This document shows, piece after piece, positions 50,331 to 59,085 of a stretch of 64,000 bases of DNA. Position 1 is the stretch's first letter; each line of letters opens with the position of its first letter. The stretch comes from Flavobacterium limnophilum (GTDB lineage Bacteria; Bacteroidota; Bacteroidia; Flavobacteriales; Flavobacteriaceae). The position numbers and the translations under genes were made by a program. The notes below the pieces were generated by a model. The model had not been told where the DNA came from, did no database searches, and was given only the letters and a program-made list of their open reading frames with translations. Location: positions 186,001 through 250,000 of the forward strand of contig NZ_CP114289.2 of the NCBI RefSeq assembly GCF_027111315.2, given 5' to 3'.

Positions 50331-51395
50331 TCAAGAATAAATAATTCCTGAACTGTGATCTGTTTTTGCTCCCGTTACGCTGCTCAAAACATTGATTTCA
50401 TCTCTTAATTTCAGAATTCCCAATAAGGCAAAAATTAAGGCTTCCTTGAATTCTAGAATTTTGGCGGATGGAATCACGATTTCTATTTCTGGTAAATAAT
50501 AGTCAATACGTTCGATGAGAAAATCATTGTATGCACCACCTCCCGTTATCAAAATGCGTCCTTTTTTATTAGGTAAAGCCAGTGCAGTTTGAAAGGCAAC
50601 ATGCTCGGTAAAGGTACATAATTTATTTTCAATGGGAATTTCGAAACTTTCGATTAGGGGTAAAATGACTTGTTTTACAAATTCAAAACCCAATGATTTA
50701 GGGAATTTTTGTCGGTAAAAATCCAAGGCGTTTAATTGGTTCAACAAATCGGCATTGATTTTGCCCGTTCTGGAAATTTCGCCTTTGTCGTCATAATTCA
50801 ATCCCAATTGATTGGCATAATAATTCAAAACCGTGTTTACCGGCGAAATATCGAAAGCAATGCGTTGACCGTTTTGTTCAAAAGAAACATTCGAAAACCC
50901 GCCCAAATTGATGCAATAATCGTATTCCGAAAACAAAATTCGGTCACCAATTGGAACCAAAGGAGCTCCTTGACCTCCCAGTTGTACATCCTGGATCCTG
51001 AAATCACAAACCACGGTTTGATGAATCAAGCTAGAAATTTCGGGCAAGTTGCCTATTTGCAACGTAAATCCATTTTGGGGTTGGTGCAAAATAGTATGAC
51101 CGTGAGAACAAACTGCATCAAGGTTTTCAATTTTATGCTTTTCGATAAAAGTGGAAATGATCGAAGCGAGAAGTTTTGTGTATTCTTGGTTTAACTTTTC
51201 AAGTTCCATTTCAGAATAATCGACCGCCGATTTTAATTGGTTAATCCAACTTTGGCTGTAGCCGATGGTTTCGCTTTCCATAATTTCAAAAAACCATTTG
51301 TCGTTTTCCAAACGGAATTTAATATGGGATAAATCTACGCCATCAAGCGAGGTTCCTGACATAACTCCAATAACGTTGTAGTTGTTTTTTTTCAT
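50331..51395 (-). CDS. anmK: anhydro-N-acetylmuramic acid kinase
   Basis: A 354-residue sugar kinase that phosphorylates 1,6-anhydroMurNAc with ring opening during wall recycling. N-terminal VIGVMSGTSLDGVDLSHI, CSHGHTILHQPQNG and ITGGGAYNDFLIERI are the family motifs. It is transcribed divergently from the acyl-CoA dehydrogenase, and its stop is 34 bp upstream of nhaA. Confidence 0.93.
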   Translation of the reverse strand: MKKNNYNVIGVMSGTSLDGVDLSHIKFRLENDKWFFEIMESETIGYSQSWINQLKSAVDYSEMELEKLNQEYTKLLASIISTFIEKHKIENLDAVCSHGHTILHQPQNGFTLQIGNLPEISSLIHQTVVCDFRIQDVQLGGQGAPLVPIGDRILFSEYDYCINLGGFSNVSFEQNGQRIAFDISPVNTVLNYYANQLGLNYDDKGEISRTGKINADLLNQLNALDFYRQKFPKSLGFEFVKQVILPLIESFEIPIENKLCTFTEHVAFQTALALPNKKGRILITGGGAYNDFLIERIDYYLPEIEIVIPSAKILEFKEALIFALLGILKLRDEINVLSSVTGAKTDHSSGIIYS

Positions 51396-51491
51396 TAGCC
51401 AAATTTACGAATCAAAATTGAAAAGTTCCGTATAAAAAATTATCTTTGAGTATGTTTTTATAACAAAATTCGACATTAATTTTATATTATT

Positions 51492-52634
51492 ATGGATTTT
51501 AGTCTAAACGAAGAACAATTAATGGTACAACAAGCCGCCAGGGATTTTGCCCAAAACGAGCTTTTGCCTGGTGTAATTGAAAGAGATGAAAAGGGAATTT
51601 TTCCGGCCGAGCAAGTCAAAAAAATGGGCGAGCTTGGATTTATGGGAATGATGGTGGATCCAAAATACGGCGGAAGCGGACTCGACACGATTTCGTATGT
51701 GTTGGCAATGGAAGAAATTTCCAAAGTTGATGCTTCGGCAGCGGTGGTGATGTCTGTCAATAATTCGCTGGTTTGTTGGGGTTTGCAGGCTTTTGGGACC
51801 AAAGAACAAAAACAACAATGGTTGCCGCTTTTGGCTTCGGGCCAAATTCACGGCGCCTTTTGTTTGAGCGAACCCGAAGCGGGAAGTGATGCGACTTCAC
51901 AAAAGACAACTGCCATTGATATGGGAGATTATTATTTGGTAAACGGAACAAAAAACTGGATTACCAATGGAAATACGGCTTCGTTTTATATTATTATTGC
52001 CCAAACCGATGTCGAGAAAAAAAGCAAAGGAATCAACGCCTTGATTATGACTAAGGATATGCCGGGTTTTTCCATTGGCCCCAAAGAACATAAAATGGGG
52101 ATTCGTGGCTCTGATACGCATTCGTTGCAATTTAACGATGTAAAAGTGTCTAAAGAAAACAGGATTGGAGAGGAAGGTTTTGGATTTAAATTTGCGATGA
52201 AAACCTTGGCAGGCGGAAGAATTGGAATTGCTTCTCAGGCTTTGGGAATCGCTTCTGGAGCTTACGAATTGGCATTGAAATATTCGAAAGAGCGAAAATC
52301 CTTTGGTACGGAAATTTGCAATCATCAAGCCATTGCTTTCAAACTTGCCGATATGGCCTTGAATATCGAAGCAGCTCGTCATCTCTGTTTAAAAGCGGCT
52401 TGGGACAAAGACAATCATCATAATTACGATATTAGTGGTGCAATGGCTAAACTTTTTGCATCACAGACAGCTATGGATACCACTGTAGAGGCAGTGCAAA
52501 TTCATGGCGGAAACGGTTATGTCCGTGAATATCACGTGGAGCGAATGATGCGCGATGCCAAAATTACCCAAATCTACGAAGGTACTTCCGAAATTCAGAA
52601 AATCGTGATTTCCAGGAGTATTATTGCGGGATAA
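51492..52634 (+). CDS. acyl-CoA dehydrogenase
   Basis: A 380-residue FAD flavoenzyme of the short/medium-chain type. Signatures: GAFCLSEPEAGSDA (FAD/substrate), TKNWITNGNTASFYIIIAQT, MGIRGSDTHSLQF, and VREYHVERMMRDAKITQIYEGTSEIQK with the catalytic Glu in YEGTSE. It probably takes part in fatty-acid or branched-chain amino-acid breakdown; the substrate cannot be fixed. It is single, with a strong terminator. Confidence 0.95.
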   Translation: MDFSLNEEQLMVQQAARDFAQNELLPGVIERDEKGIFPAEQVKKMGELGFMGMMVDPKYGGSGLDTISYVLAMEEISKVDASAAVVMSVNNSLVCWGLQAFGTKEQKQQWLPLLASGQIHGAFCLSEPEAGSDATSQKTTAIDMGDYYLVNGTKNWITNGNTASFYIIIAQTDVEKKSKGINALIMTKDMPGFSIGPKEHKMGIRGSDTHSLQFNDVKVSKENRIGEEGFGFKFAMKTLAGGRIGIASQALGIASGAYELALKYSKERKSFGTEICNHQAIAFKLADMALNIEAARHLCLKAAWDKDNHHNYDISGAMAKLFASQTAMDTTVEAVQIHGGNGYVREYHVERMMRDAKITQIYEGTSEIQKIVISRSIIAG

Positions 52635-52657
52635 ATTTAAACTAATTGTAGCGATAT

Positions 52658-52694
52658 AACCCTGTCAGAGTTTTAAACTCTGACAGGGTTTTTA
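52658..52694 (+). terminator. intrinsic terminator after the acyl-CoA dehydrogenase
   Basis: Stem AACCCTGTCAGAGTTT / AAACTCTGACAGGGTT, almost without loop, followed by T-run. Confidence 0.9.
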
Positions 52695-52741
52695 TTAAAC
52701 CATAACTACTTTTTTTTAAAGATTTTGCTTATTTTCGCCTT

Positions 52742-53419
52742 ATGAAAAACATCATCATCACGGGAACTTCCAGAGGAATTGGTTACGAACTGGCGCTTCA
52801 GTTTGCCAATGCCGGTCACAATGTATTGGCCATCTCCAGAAAAACGCCTCAAGCCCTTATCGAAAACTCAAATATCAGTTGTCTTTCCATCGATTTATCG
52901 GATGAAAACGAAATGCAGAAAGTGGAAAATTTTCTTTCCCATTCTTGGAAAAAAGTGGATATAGTTATCCACAACGCAGGAAGTCTATTGTTGAAACCTT
53001 TTTCGGAAACCACTCAAGAAGATTTTGAAAACATATATAAAGTGAACGTTTTTGGTGTGGCCAATTTGACTCGGGTTTGCTTGCCCTATTTGCAAAAAGG
53101 CAGCCACGTGGTTACCATAAGTTCGATGGGAGGAATACAAGGAAGCTTGAAATTCGCGGGATTGGCAGCCTACAGTTCCAGCAAAGGAGCGGTTATTACC
53201 TTGTCAGAATTATTGGCAGAAGAATACAAGGAAAGAGGAATTTCGTTCAATGTTTTGGCTCTTGGCGCCGTCCAGACCGAAATGCTGCAAGAAGCATTTC
53301 CGGGTTATGAAGCACCGATTACCGCTAACGAAATGGCCCATTATATTTTCGATTTTGCCTTGACCGGAAACAAATATTACAACGGAAAAGTGCTGCAGGT
53401 TTCATCGACGAATCCGTAG
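52742..53419 (+). CDS. SDR-family oxidoreductase
   Basis: A 225-residue short-chain dehydrogenase/reductase: nucleotide-binding TGTSRGIG, NAGS, the active-site Ser in ISSMGG and YSSSKGA (Tyr-x-x-x-Lys). It is slightly shorter than the usual 250 residues. The start ATG is at 52742. It is followed after 14 bp by the SprT-like gene, probably the same transcript. Substrate unknown. Confidence 0.9.
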   Translation: MKNIIITGTSRGIGYELALQFANAGHNVLAISRKTPQALIENSNISCLSIDLSDENEMQKVENFLSHSWKKVDIVIHNAGSLLLKPFSETTQEDFENIYKVNVFGVANLTRVCLPYLQKGSHVVTISSMGGIQGSLKFAGLAAYSSSKGAVITLSELLAEEYKERGISFNVLALGAVQTEMLQEAFPGYEAPITANEMAHYIFDFALTGNKYYNGKVLQVSSTNP

Positions 53420-53433
53420 TTGAATTATAAATT

Positions 53434-54033
53434 ATGAGTGATACGCTTGCGAAATACATCCCAGAACACGCCGTAAAACCAGTTTTTGAACTGATTGTAG
53501 TCAATCAAGTTCATCTCAAAATTGTGAATGAACGCGTGACCCGTCATGGTGATTATCGAAAAGGACCAAGTGGAAAACATGAAATCACGGTAAACGCCAG
53601 CTTGAACAAATACAAGTTTTTGATTACGCTGGTTCACGAAATTTCGCATTTGGTGGCGTTCGAAAAATTTGGTCGCAACATTAAACCTCATGGGAATGAA
53701 TGGAAATATTCTTTTCAACGGTTGATGATTCCCTTTATTCGTCCAGAGATTTTTCCCGGTCATTTGTTGCCTTTGTTGGCCAGACACTTCAAAAACCCCA
53801 CGGCCAGCAGCGATACCGATGCGACTTTGACATTGGCACTCAAACAGTTTGACGTTCAAAACGATAAGAATTATATTTTCGAAATTCCTTACGACAGTAT
53901 TTTCAGGATTCACAACGGCAAGATTTTCAAGAAAGGAGTTTTAAGAACCAAACGTTATGAATGTGTTGAGGTAAGTTCAGGAAGAACCTATCTTTTTAAT
54001 CCCAATGCAGAGGTGGAATTGTTGCCGAGTTGA
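53434..54033 (+). CDS. SprT-like zinc metallopeptidase-fold protein
   Basis: A 199-residue protein with a SprT-like domain: LVHEISHLVAFEKFG carrying the HExxH zinc motif, and GNEWKYSFQRLM. The C-terminal part may form a zinc-ribbon-like fold, but paired Cys are lacking. In eukaryotes the related Spartan cleaves DNA-protein cross-links; bacterial SprT proteins are poorly known. It is coupled with the SDR gene. Confidence 0.85.
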   Translation: MSDTLAKYIPEHAVKPVFELIVVNQVHLKIVNERVTRHGDYRKGPSGKHEITVNASLNKYKFLITLVHEISHLVAFEKFGRNIKPHGNEWKYSFQRLMIPFIRPEIFPGHLLPLLARHFKNPTASSDTDATLTLALKQFDVQNDKNYIFEIPYDSIFRIHNGKIFKKGVLRTKRYECVEVSSGRTYLFNPNAEVELLPS

Positions 54034-54061
54034 TTATATTTGCACCCTAAATAAATAGAAC

Positions 54062-54092
54062 AAGACTCTTTTGCTAAAAAGCAAAGTCTTTT
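54062..54092 (+). terminator. short hairpin before the guanylyltransferase gene
   Basis: AAGACTCTTTTGC / GCAAAGTCTT, followed by TTTTAT; imperfect terminator or leader hairpin. Confidence 0.5.
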
Positions 54093-54105
54093 ATCAACAA
54101 TCAAG

Positions 54106-55164
54106 ATGAATAAAAATTATTACGCAATTATAATGGCCGGTGGAGTAGGTTCCCGATTTTGGCCAGTAAGTACTACCGAATTTCCAAAACAATTTCATGA
54201 CATGTTGGGAGCAGGGGAAACCTTGATTCAGAAAACTTTCAGTAGATTGTCGAAATTGATTCCGGTGGAGAATATCCTTATTTTAACCAACGAAAAATAC
54301 AATTCGATAGTGTTGGAACAATTGCCAATGGTGAAACAAGAACAAGTTTTACTGGAACCGGCAATGCGAAATACGGCGCCATGTATTTTATATGCGTCCC
54401 TGAAGATCCAAAAACAAAATCCAGAGGCTGTTATGGTCGTGGCACCAAGCGATCACTGGATAGAAGACGAAAATGCTTTTGCCGAAAACTTGCAGCAATG
54501 TTTTGATTTTTGTGCCAAAGAAAATGCCTTGATGACTCTCGGAATTCAACCTACATTTCCAAACACTGGTTTTGGTTATATTGAATACGATAAAACGGAT
54601 GCGAATCCAATTAAAAAAGTATCTCAATTTCGTGAAAAACCGGATTATGAAACAGCCAAATCGTTCTTGAAAAGCGGAAATTTCTTGTGGAATGGCGGTA
54701 TTTTTATTTGGAGCGTTAAATCCATAACCGAGGCTTTCGAAAAATTTCAACCACAAATGAATGCCTTGTTTCAAAAAGGATTGGAAAGCTATAACACGGC
54801 TGCCGAAAAATCGTTCATTGAAGAAAATTATGCCTTGGCCGAAAATGTTTCCATAGATTACGCCGTGATGGAAAGTGCCAAAAATGTTTATGTTCTTCCT
54901 GCCACTTTCGATTGGAACGACCTTGGAACTTGGGGGTCTTTGCACGAAAAACTAGAGAAGGACGAAAATAACAATGCGGTGGTAAATGCCACGGTTGTCT
55001 TGCAAAATTCTTCCAGCAATATTATCAGTACGGCCAAAGATAAATTAGTTATTATTGATGGATTGGAGGATTTTATCATTGTGGATAAAGACAATGTTTT
55101 GTTGATTTATCCAAAGAGCAAAGAACAAGAAATCAAAGGAATTGTAAACAGTTTGAAAGGGTAA
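54106..55164 (+). CDS. manC: mannose-1-phosphate guanylyltransferase
   Basis: A 352-residue nucleotidyltransferase making GDP-mannose from mannose-1-P and GTP: IMAGGVGSRFWPVSTTEFPKQF at the start, LEPAMRNTAPCILYA, VVAPSDHWIEDE, GFGYIEYDK and SIDYAVMESAKNVYVLP are the family motifs. It lacks the phosphomannose isomerase domain of bifunctional ManC, which is normal for Bacteroidota. GDP-mannose could feed the GT4 protein at 7777, though there is no direct link. Confidence 0.93.
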   Translation: MNKNYYAIIMAGGVGSRFWPVSTTEFPKQFHDMLGAGETLIQKTFSRLSKLIPVENILILTNEKYNSIVLEQLPMVKQEQVLLEPAMRNTAPCILYASLKIQKQNPEAVMVVAPSDHWIEDENAFAENLQQCFDFCAKENALMTLGIQPTFPNTGFGYIEYDKTDANPIKKVSQFREKPDYETAKSFLKSGNFLWNGGIFIWSVKSITEAFEKFQPQMNALFQKGLESYNTAAEKSFIEENYALAENVSIDYAVMESAKNVYVLPATFDWNDLGTWGSLHEKLEKDENNNAVVNATVVLQNSSSNIISTAKDKLVIIDGLEDFIIVDKDNVLLIYPKSKEQEIKGIVNSLKG

Positions 55165-55172
55165 TTCCACCG

Positions 55173-55199
55173 TAGAGACGTTGCGCTGCAACGTCTCTA
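55173..55199. repeat. perfect palindromic intergenic repeat
   Basis: TAGAGACGTTGC and its exact complement GCAACGTCTCTA flank a GCT centre. This is a familiar dispersed palindrome of Flavobacterium and other genomes; here it may also terminate the flanking convergent genes. Confidence 0.65.
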
Positions 55200-55229
55200 T
55201 CTATCAAAGTCTATTATATCAAATAATGA

Positions 55230-55991
55230 TTAGTCGTTTAAATACGCTTCTCTTACTTTCTTGAATAAATTAGAGGAATAAACGAAGTCAACAACAGCTT
55301 CGTTGTCGGTTCTGAAAATGTCCTCTTTTGTGCCTTCCCAAGCTTTAACTCCATTTTTTAAGAACAAGATATTCTCTCCAATTTCCATTACAGAATTCAT
55401 GTCGTGGGTGTTGATTACGGTGGTAATGTTGTATTCCTCGGTGATTTCCTTGATGAGATTGTCGATTAATGTGGCCGTATTGGGGTCTAGTCCTGAATTG
55501 GGTTCGTCACAAAACAGGTATTTGGGATTGTTTACAATGGCACGCGCAATGGCGACACGTTTTTGCATTCCCCCGGAAATTTCAGAAGGCAATTTATGAT
55601 GGGCATCAATAAGTGCCACTCTTTTTAGCACAAAATCAACACGATCTTGAATTTTATGTTTGTCGTCATTGGTAAACATTTTCAACGGAAAACCCACATT
55701 TTCTGAAACGGTCATCGAATCAAACAAGGCACTTCCCTGGAAAAGCATTCCAATTTCGGTTCTTAATTCCCTTTTTTCTTCTGAAGTTAGGTCTGAATAA
55801 ATTCTGCCGTCAAAAGAAATGGTTCCCACTTCGGGCGTAAAAATTCCAAGTAATGACTTTAGCAAAACTGTTTTCCCGGAGCCACTTTGACCAATAATCA
55901 AGTTGGTTTTTCCCGTTTCGAAAACAGCGGAAACGCCTTTGAGAATTTTGGAATCCCCGAACGATTTTTCTAAATTTTTTATTTCTATCAT
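55230..55991 (-). CDS. MlaF-family ABC transporter ATPase (second copy)
   Basis: A 253-residue ATPase: Walker A GQSGSGKT, Q-loop MLFQGSALFDSMTV, signature ISGGMQKRVAIARA and Walker B LFCDEPNSGLD. It belongs to the MlaF type and is a paralogue of the protein at 11892. The start MIEIKNLEKSFG at 55991 is chosen over a longer frame within the permease gene. It overlaps the permease stop by one base (TAATG). No MCE gene is adjacent; it may lie elsewhere. Confidence 0.92.
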   Translation of the reverse strand: MIEIKNLEKSFGDSKILKGVSAVFETGKTNLIIGQSGSGKTVLLKSLLGIFTPEVGTISFDGRIYSDLTSEEKRELRTEIGMLFQGSALFDSMTVSENVGFPLKMFTNDDKHKIQDRVDFVLKRVALIDAHHKLPSEISGGMQKRVAIARAIVNNPKYLFCDEPNSGLDPNTATLIDNLIKEITEEYNITTVINTHDMNSVMEIGENILFLKNGVKAWEGTKEDIFRTDNEAVVDFVYSSNLFKKVREAYLND

Positions 55992-56737
55992 TAGGTCAAC
56001 ATTAATTGAGTTAAGATATAATTCATCAAAATAATCGTAACCGATGTCCAAACGAATGCCACGGTACTTGCTTTGCCCACTTCAAGAGCGCCGCCTTTCA
56101 TGTAATAACCGTGAAATGACGGTATTGTTGCCAATAATATGGCAAACACAAAAGCCTTGATAAAAGCATAAGCAACGTGAAATGGAACAAAATTAATTTG
56201 GATACCGTCTATAAAGTCGGTGCTTGTTGCAAAACCACCATAAACGGCTGCAATATATCCGCCAAAAACCCCCAAAAACATGCTTATCCCAATTATGAAT
56301 GGATAAAGCAGGATGGCGATAAGTTTTGGAAATACCAGGTAATTTAGCGAATTCACACCCATAACCTCCAGGGCATCAATTTGTTCTGTCACGCGCATCG
56401 ATCCAATACTGGACGTGATAAAGGAACCCATTTTTCCGGCCATGATAATGGAGATAAATGTTGGGGCAAATTCCAATATTACGGATTCTCGGGTGGCATA
56501 TCCAATAATGGTTCTGGGAATTAGCGGATTGTTCAGGTTCAATGCGGTTTGAATGGAGACAACACCTCCCACAAAAAAGGAAATAAAAGCCACAATTCCG
56601 AGTGATCCAATAATTAAATCATCAATTTCTTTGAAGACAAGTACCCTCATCACGGACCATTTGGTCTGTTTGCTGAAAATTTCTTTCCACATCAAGAAGT
56701 ATTTGCCTATCTGTGATATATAGCGAATGAGCATCAT
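55991..56737 (-). CDS. MlaE-family ABC transporter permease (second copy)
   Basis: A 248-residue MlaE-type permease: helices in LIIGSLGIVAFISFFVGGVV, the hallmark SSIGSMRVTEQIDALEVMG, and FLGVFGGYIAAVYGG. The start is probably ATG 56737 or 56734, as the longer frame adds a polar tail. It pairs with the ATPase downstream. The housekeeping-like context contrasts with the stress-linked copy at 11130. Confidence 0.9.
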   Translation of the reverse strand: MMLIRYISQIGKYFLMWKEIFSKQTKWSVMRVLVFKEIDDLIIGSLGIVAFISFFVGGVVSIQTALNLNNPLIPRTIIGYATRESVILEFAPTFISIIMAGKMGSFITSSIGSMRVTEQIDALEVMGVNSLNYLVFPKLIAILLYPFIIGISMFLGVFGGYIAAVYGGFATSTDFIDGIQINFVPFHVAYAFIKAFVFAILLATIPSFHGYYMKGGALEVGKASTVAFVWTSVTIILMNYILTQLMLT

Positions 56738-56843
56738 TTTTTTAGTGTTCGGTTTACGGTTTGCAGTATTCAATCAAGAATACAAGTACGCAAAAATACT
56801 GTATTTTGTTGGAATTTTGGATTTTGTTTTTGATTACGAAATA

Positions 56844-57692
56844 TTAAAACAATTTCTCCTTCATTTTCTGCAAACGGTATTTTCGAATGAATTTGGCTTG
56901 CTCTGGATTGACCAATATGGTTTTTTTGGCAGATTTGGCTTTCCAAAATCCTTGAATGTAATCTAAAAAAAGCAATGGTTTTTTCTTCATCATTGCCAGT
57001 TTTGCCGAAGCAATTGCGGTAATAAAAAATCCGTAACCCAAGGTGTAAAAAGCTTCACCTTGTTTGTAGCGTGCCGTTTTGTTGTAGTTGGCGCCCGTGG
57101 GTTTGAGGTGTTTTACGTGCAAACTTTCGTCAGTAACCACTTTCCAATTGTAGAATTTGCAAAGCAATTCGTCAACCGTGTCCCAACCCATTGCTGGTTT
57201 TAAACCTCCAATTTGCTGGAAAGTTGCTTTTCTATATGCTTTGAGTGCGCCTCGAATATGATCTTTGTCGGTCAGGTTTTCCAGAATCCAGTCGCCATTT
57301 TTTTCGATGTAACAAAATCCTCCTGCCATTCCAATTGTTGGATCAGATTCAAAATGTTTGATGACGGTTTCGAAATAATTTGGAGGAAAAATCAAGTCGG
57401 CATCAATTTTCACGATTAAATCGTAGTTTTCATCCAATGTTTCGAACCCTTTTTGAAAAGCTTGAATCACTTTGCTTCCTGGTAAATGTATGTTTTTGGA
57501 AGTTTTGTTTACTAAACTGATATACGGGTTTTCTTTGGCAAAATCCAAAACAATTTCGGCAGTTTTGTCCGTGGAATTATCGTTGACCACCACAATTTTT
57601 GACGGCAAAACGGTTTGCGAAATCAAGGATTGCAAGGTCAAAGGAATAAGTGCTTCTTCGTTGTAAGACGGAATAACTATGTAATATCTCAT
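56844..57692 (-). CDS. GT2-family glycosyltransferase
   Basis: A 282-residue GT-A glycosyltransferase: YYIVIPSYNEEALIPLTLQSL, VVVNDNSTDKTAEIV, and VKIDADLIFP (DxD-like). It ends in a basic tail (FIRKYRLQKMKEKLF) without obvious membrane helix. The 11-bp gap to the methyltransferase gene suggests a unit. Acceptor unknown. Confidence 0.9.
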   Translation of the reverse strand: MRYYIVIPSYNEEALIPLTLQSLISQTVLPSKIVVVNDNSTDKTAEIVLDFAKENPYISLVNKTSKNIHLPGSKVIQAFQKGFETLDENYDLIVKIDADLIFPPNYFETVIKHFESDPTIGMAGGFCYIEKNGDWILENLTDKDHIRGALKAYRKATFQQIGGLKPAMGWDTVDELLCKFYNWKVVTDESLHVKHLKPTGANYNKTARYKQGEAFYTLGYGFFITAIASAKLAMMKKKPLLFLDYIQGFWKAKSAKKTILVNPEQAKFIRKYRLQKMKEKLF

Positions 57693-57703
57693 GAGGTTAA
57701 TTA

Positions 57704-58234
57704 CTAATTATTAGTCACTTTTTCAGCATAAACGATATAATATCTCGGCGTGAAAAATCGCAATAAGGGTCGGAATCCAATTTTCTTTACAGGATGCGTA
57801 AATTTCTGCCTGTCGATGATTTTCCAGCCTGTTTTTTCCAAAAGCCAGTCCAATTGCCAATCCTCAAATTCGTGGTAATGTCTGTCCCACATATCGGTTT
57901 TGCTTCTATAAGCCGGCGAAAACCACAAACGCAACGGAATGGAAATCAGTAGTTTGTTGCATTTCACGTTTTCCAATACCGTGTAAGGATTCAATAAATG
58001 TTCGAAGATTTCAAAAGCGGTAAAAACAGTGTAGTTCTCGTTTTGCAATGCCGCTTGATTGTTGTCGATATCTTCGCCTGTAGTGTTTTTTACGCTGTAT
58101 CCGTTTTCTCCCATTATTTTGGAAAAAGGATTTGGAACGCCTAAATCAAGGATGGTTTCGGAAGTTGGAACGTGTTTTTGTAAAAATTCTAAAGTGTGTT
58201 TGAATCTTTTATTGGGAAATGTTTTTTCGTACAT
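57704..58234 (-). CDS. class I SAM-dependent methyltransferase
   Basis: A 176-residue methyltransferase-fold protein: SETILDLGVPNPFSKIMGENG (motif I region, slightly unusual), TVFTAFEIFEHLLNPYTVLENVK, and a C-terminal part RFFTPRYYIVYAEK. It resembles Methyltransf_23. It is just upstream of the GT2 gene, so it may modify a glycan. Substrate unknown. Confidence 0.82.
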   Translation of the reverse strand: MYEKTFPNKRFKHTLEFLQKHVPTSETILDLGVPNPFSKIMGENGYSVKNTTGEDIDNNQAALQNENYTVFTAFEIFEHLLNPYTVLENVKCNKLLISIPLRLWFSPAYRSKTDMWDRHYHEFEDWQLDWLLEKTGWKIIDRQKFTHPVKKIGFRPLLRFFTPRYYIVYAEKVTNN

Positions 58235-58323
58235 AGTCTTTGCGAGGAACGAAATAGTCTTTCGTTCATAAGTTTAATTAGGCTGTAAATGTACAAAGTT
58301 TTGGTGTCTTTTTGTAATCAAAT

Positions 58324-59085
58324 TTATCGTGATATTTTATTGATCAAGGCCAAAAAAGCTTCGATTTTTTCAGACGAAACGGGAAGCTCTTTTTTGTTGG
58401 AAAGCGTGACCCAACCTCCATTCGATTTGTCGTATTTTTCCACAAATTGTGTGTTGATTAAATAGGATTTGTGGATTCGGCAAAAACACGGATTCTCTTT
58501 GAGTCCGTCTTCGAAATTTTTTATGGAACGGCTAACGATCATTTGTTTTTCGTTTTCCAGATAAAGTTCAGAATACGAATTGTCGGCCTTGATGTAAACG
58601 ATGTCTTCAGGTTTTATGAAATGCAGTTGACTGCCTTCGGGAACCGCAATTTTGTTGATTTTTTTATCAGAAATAATGCTTTTCAAACTCGAAAAGGATT
58701 CTTGATTGTAGGTGTTGTTTTTCTTTTCAAAACGTTCCAAAGCTTCTTTGATGTCTTCTTTGTTCAAGGGTTTCAGTAAATAATCGACGGCGGCAATTTT
58801 CAAGGCTTCAATCGCATAATGATTGTAGGCGGTGGTGAAAATGATGGAGAAATCAACTTCTTTTTCGTTGAAAAAATCCAAAATTTCCAATCCGCTGAAA
58901 TTAGGCATTTCAATATCAAGAAAAACAAAATCGGGTTTGTGTTTGTGAATGGCTTTTACACCCGATGGCAAATCGTCGGCAATAGCCATGATTTCGATAT
59001 TCGGGAAGTGTTTTTCCAAGATGTTTTGCAACAGCATTTGTGCCCTTTTTTCGTCTTCGATGATGATGGTTTTGTATTTATTCAT
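58324..59085 (-). CDS. LytTR-family response regulator
   Basis: A 253-residue regulator: receiver with TIIIEDEKRAQ, phospho-acceptor Asp57 in FLDIEMPNFSG and Lys in LLKPL, then a LytTR DNA-binding domain (HFIKPEDIVYIKADNSYSEL, FCRIHKSYLINTQFVEKY). LytTR proteins bind two direct repeats about 21-22 bp apart. It overlaps the kinase gene by 8 bp. A matching direct repeat lies upstream of the kinase and the T9SS gene at 60986-61024. Confidence 0.94.
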   Translation of the reverse strand: MNKYKTIIIEDEKRAQMLLQNILEKHFPNIEIMAIADDLPSGVKAIHKHKPDFVFLDIEMPNFSGLEILDFFNEKEVDFSIIFTTAYNHYAIEALKIAAVDYLLKPLNKEDIKEALERFEKKNNTYNQESFSSLKSIISDKKINKIAVPEGSQLHFIKPEDIVYIKADNSYSELYLENEKQMIVSRSIKNFEDGLKENPCFCRIHKSYLINTQFVEKYDKSNGGWVTLSNKKELPVSSEKIEAFLALINKISR

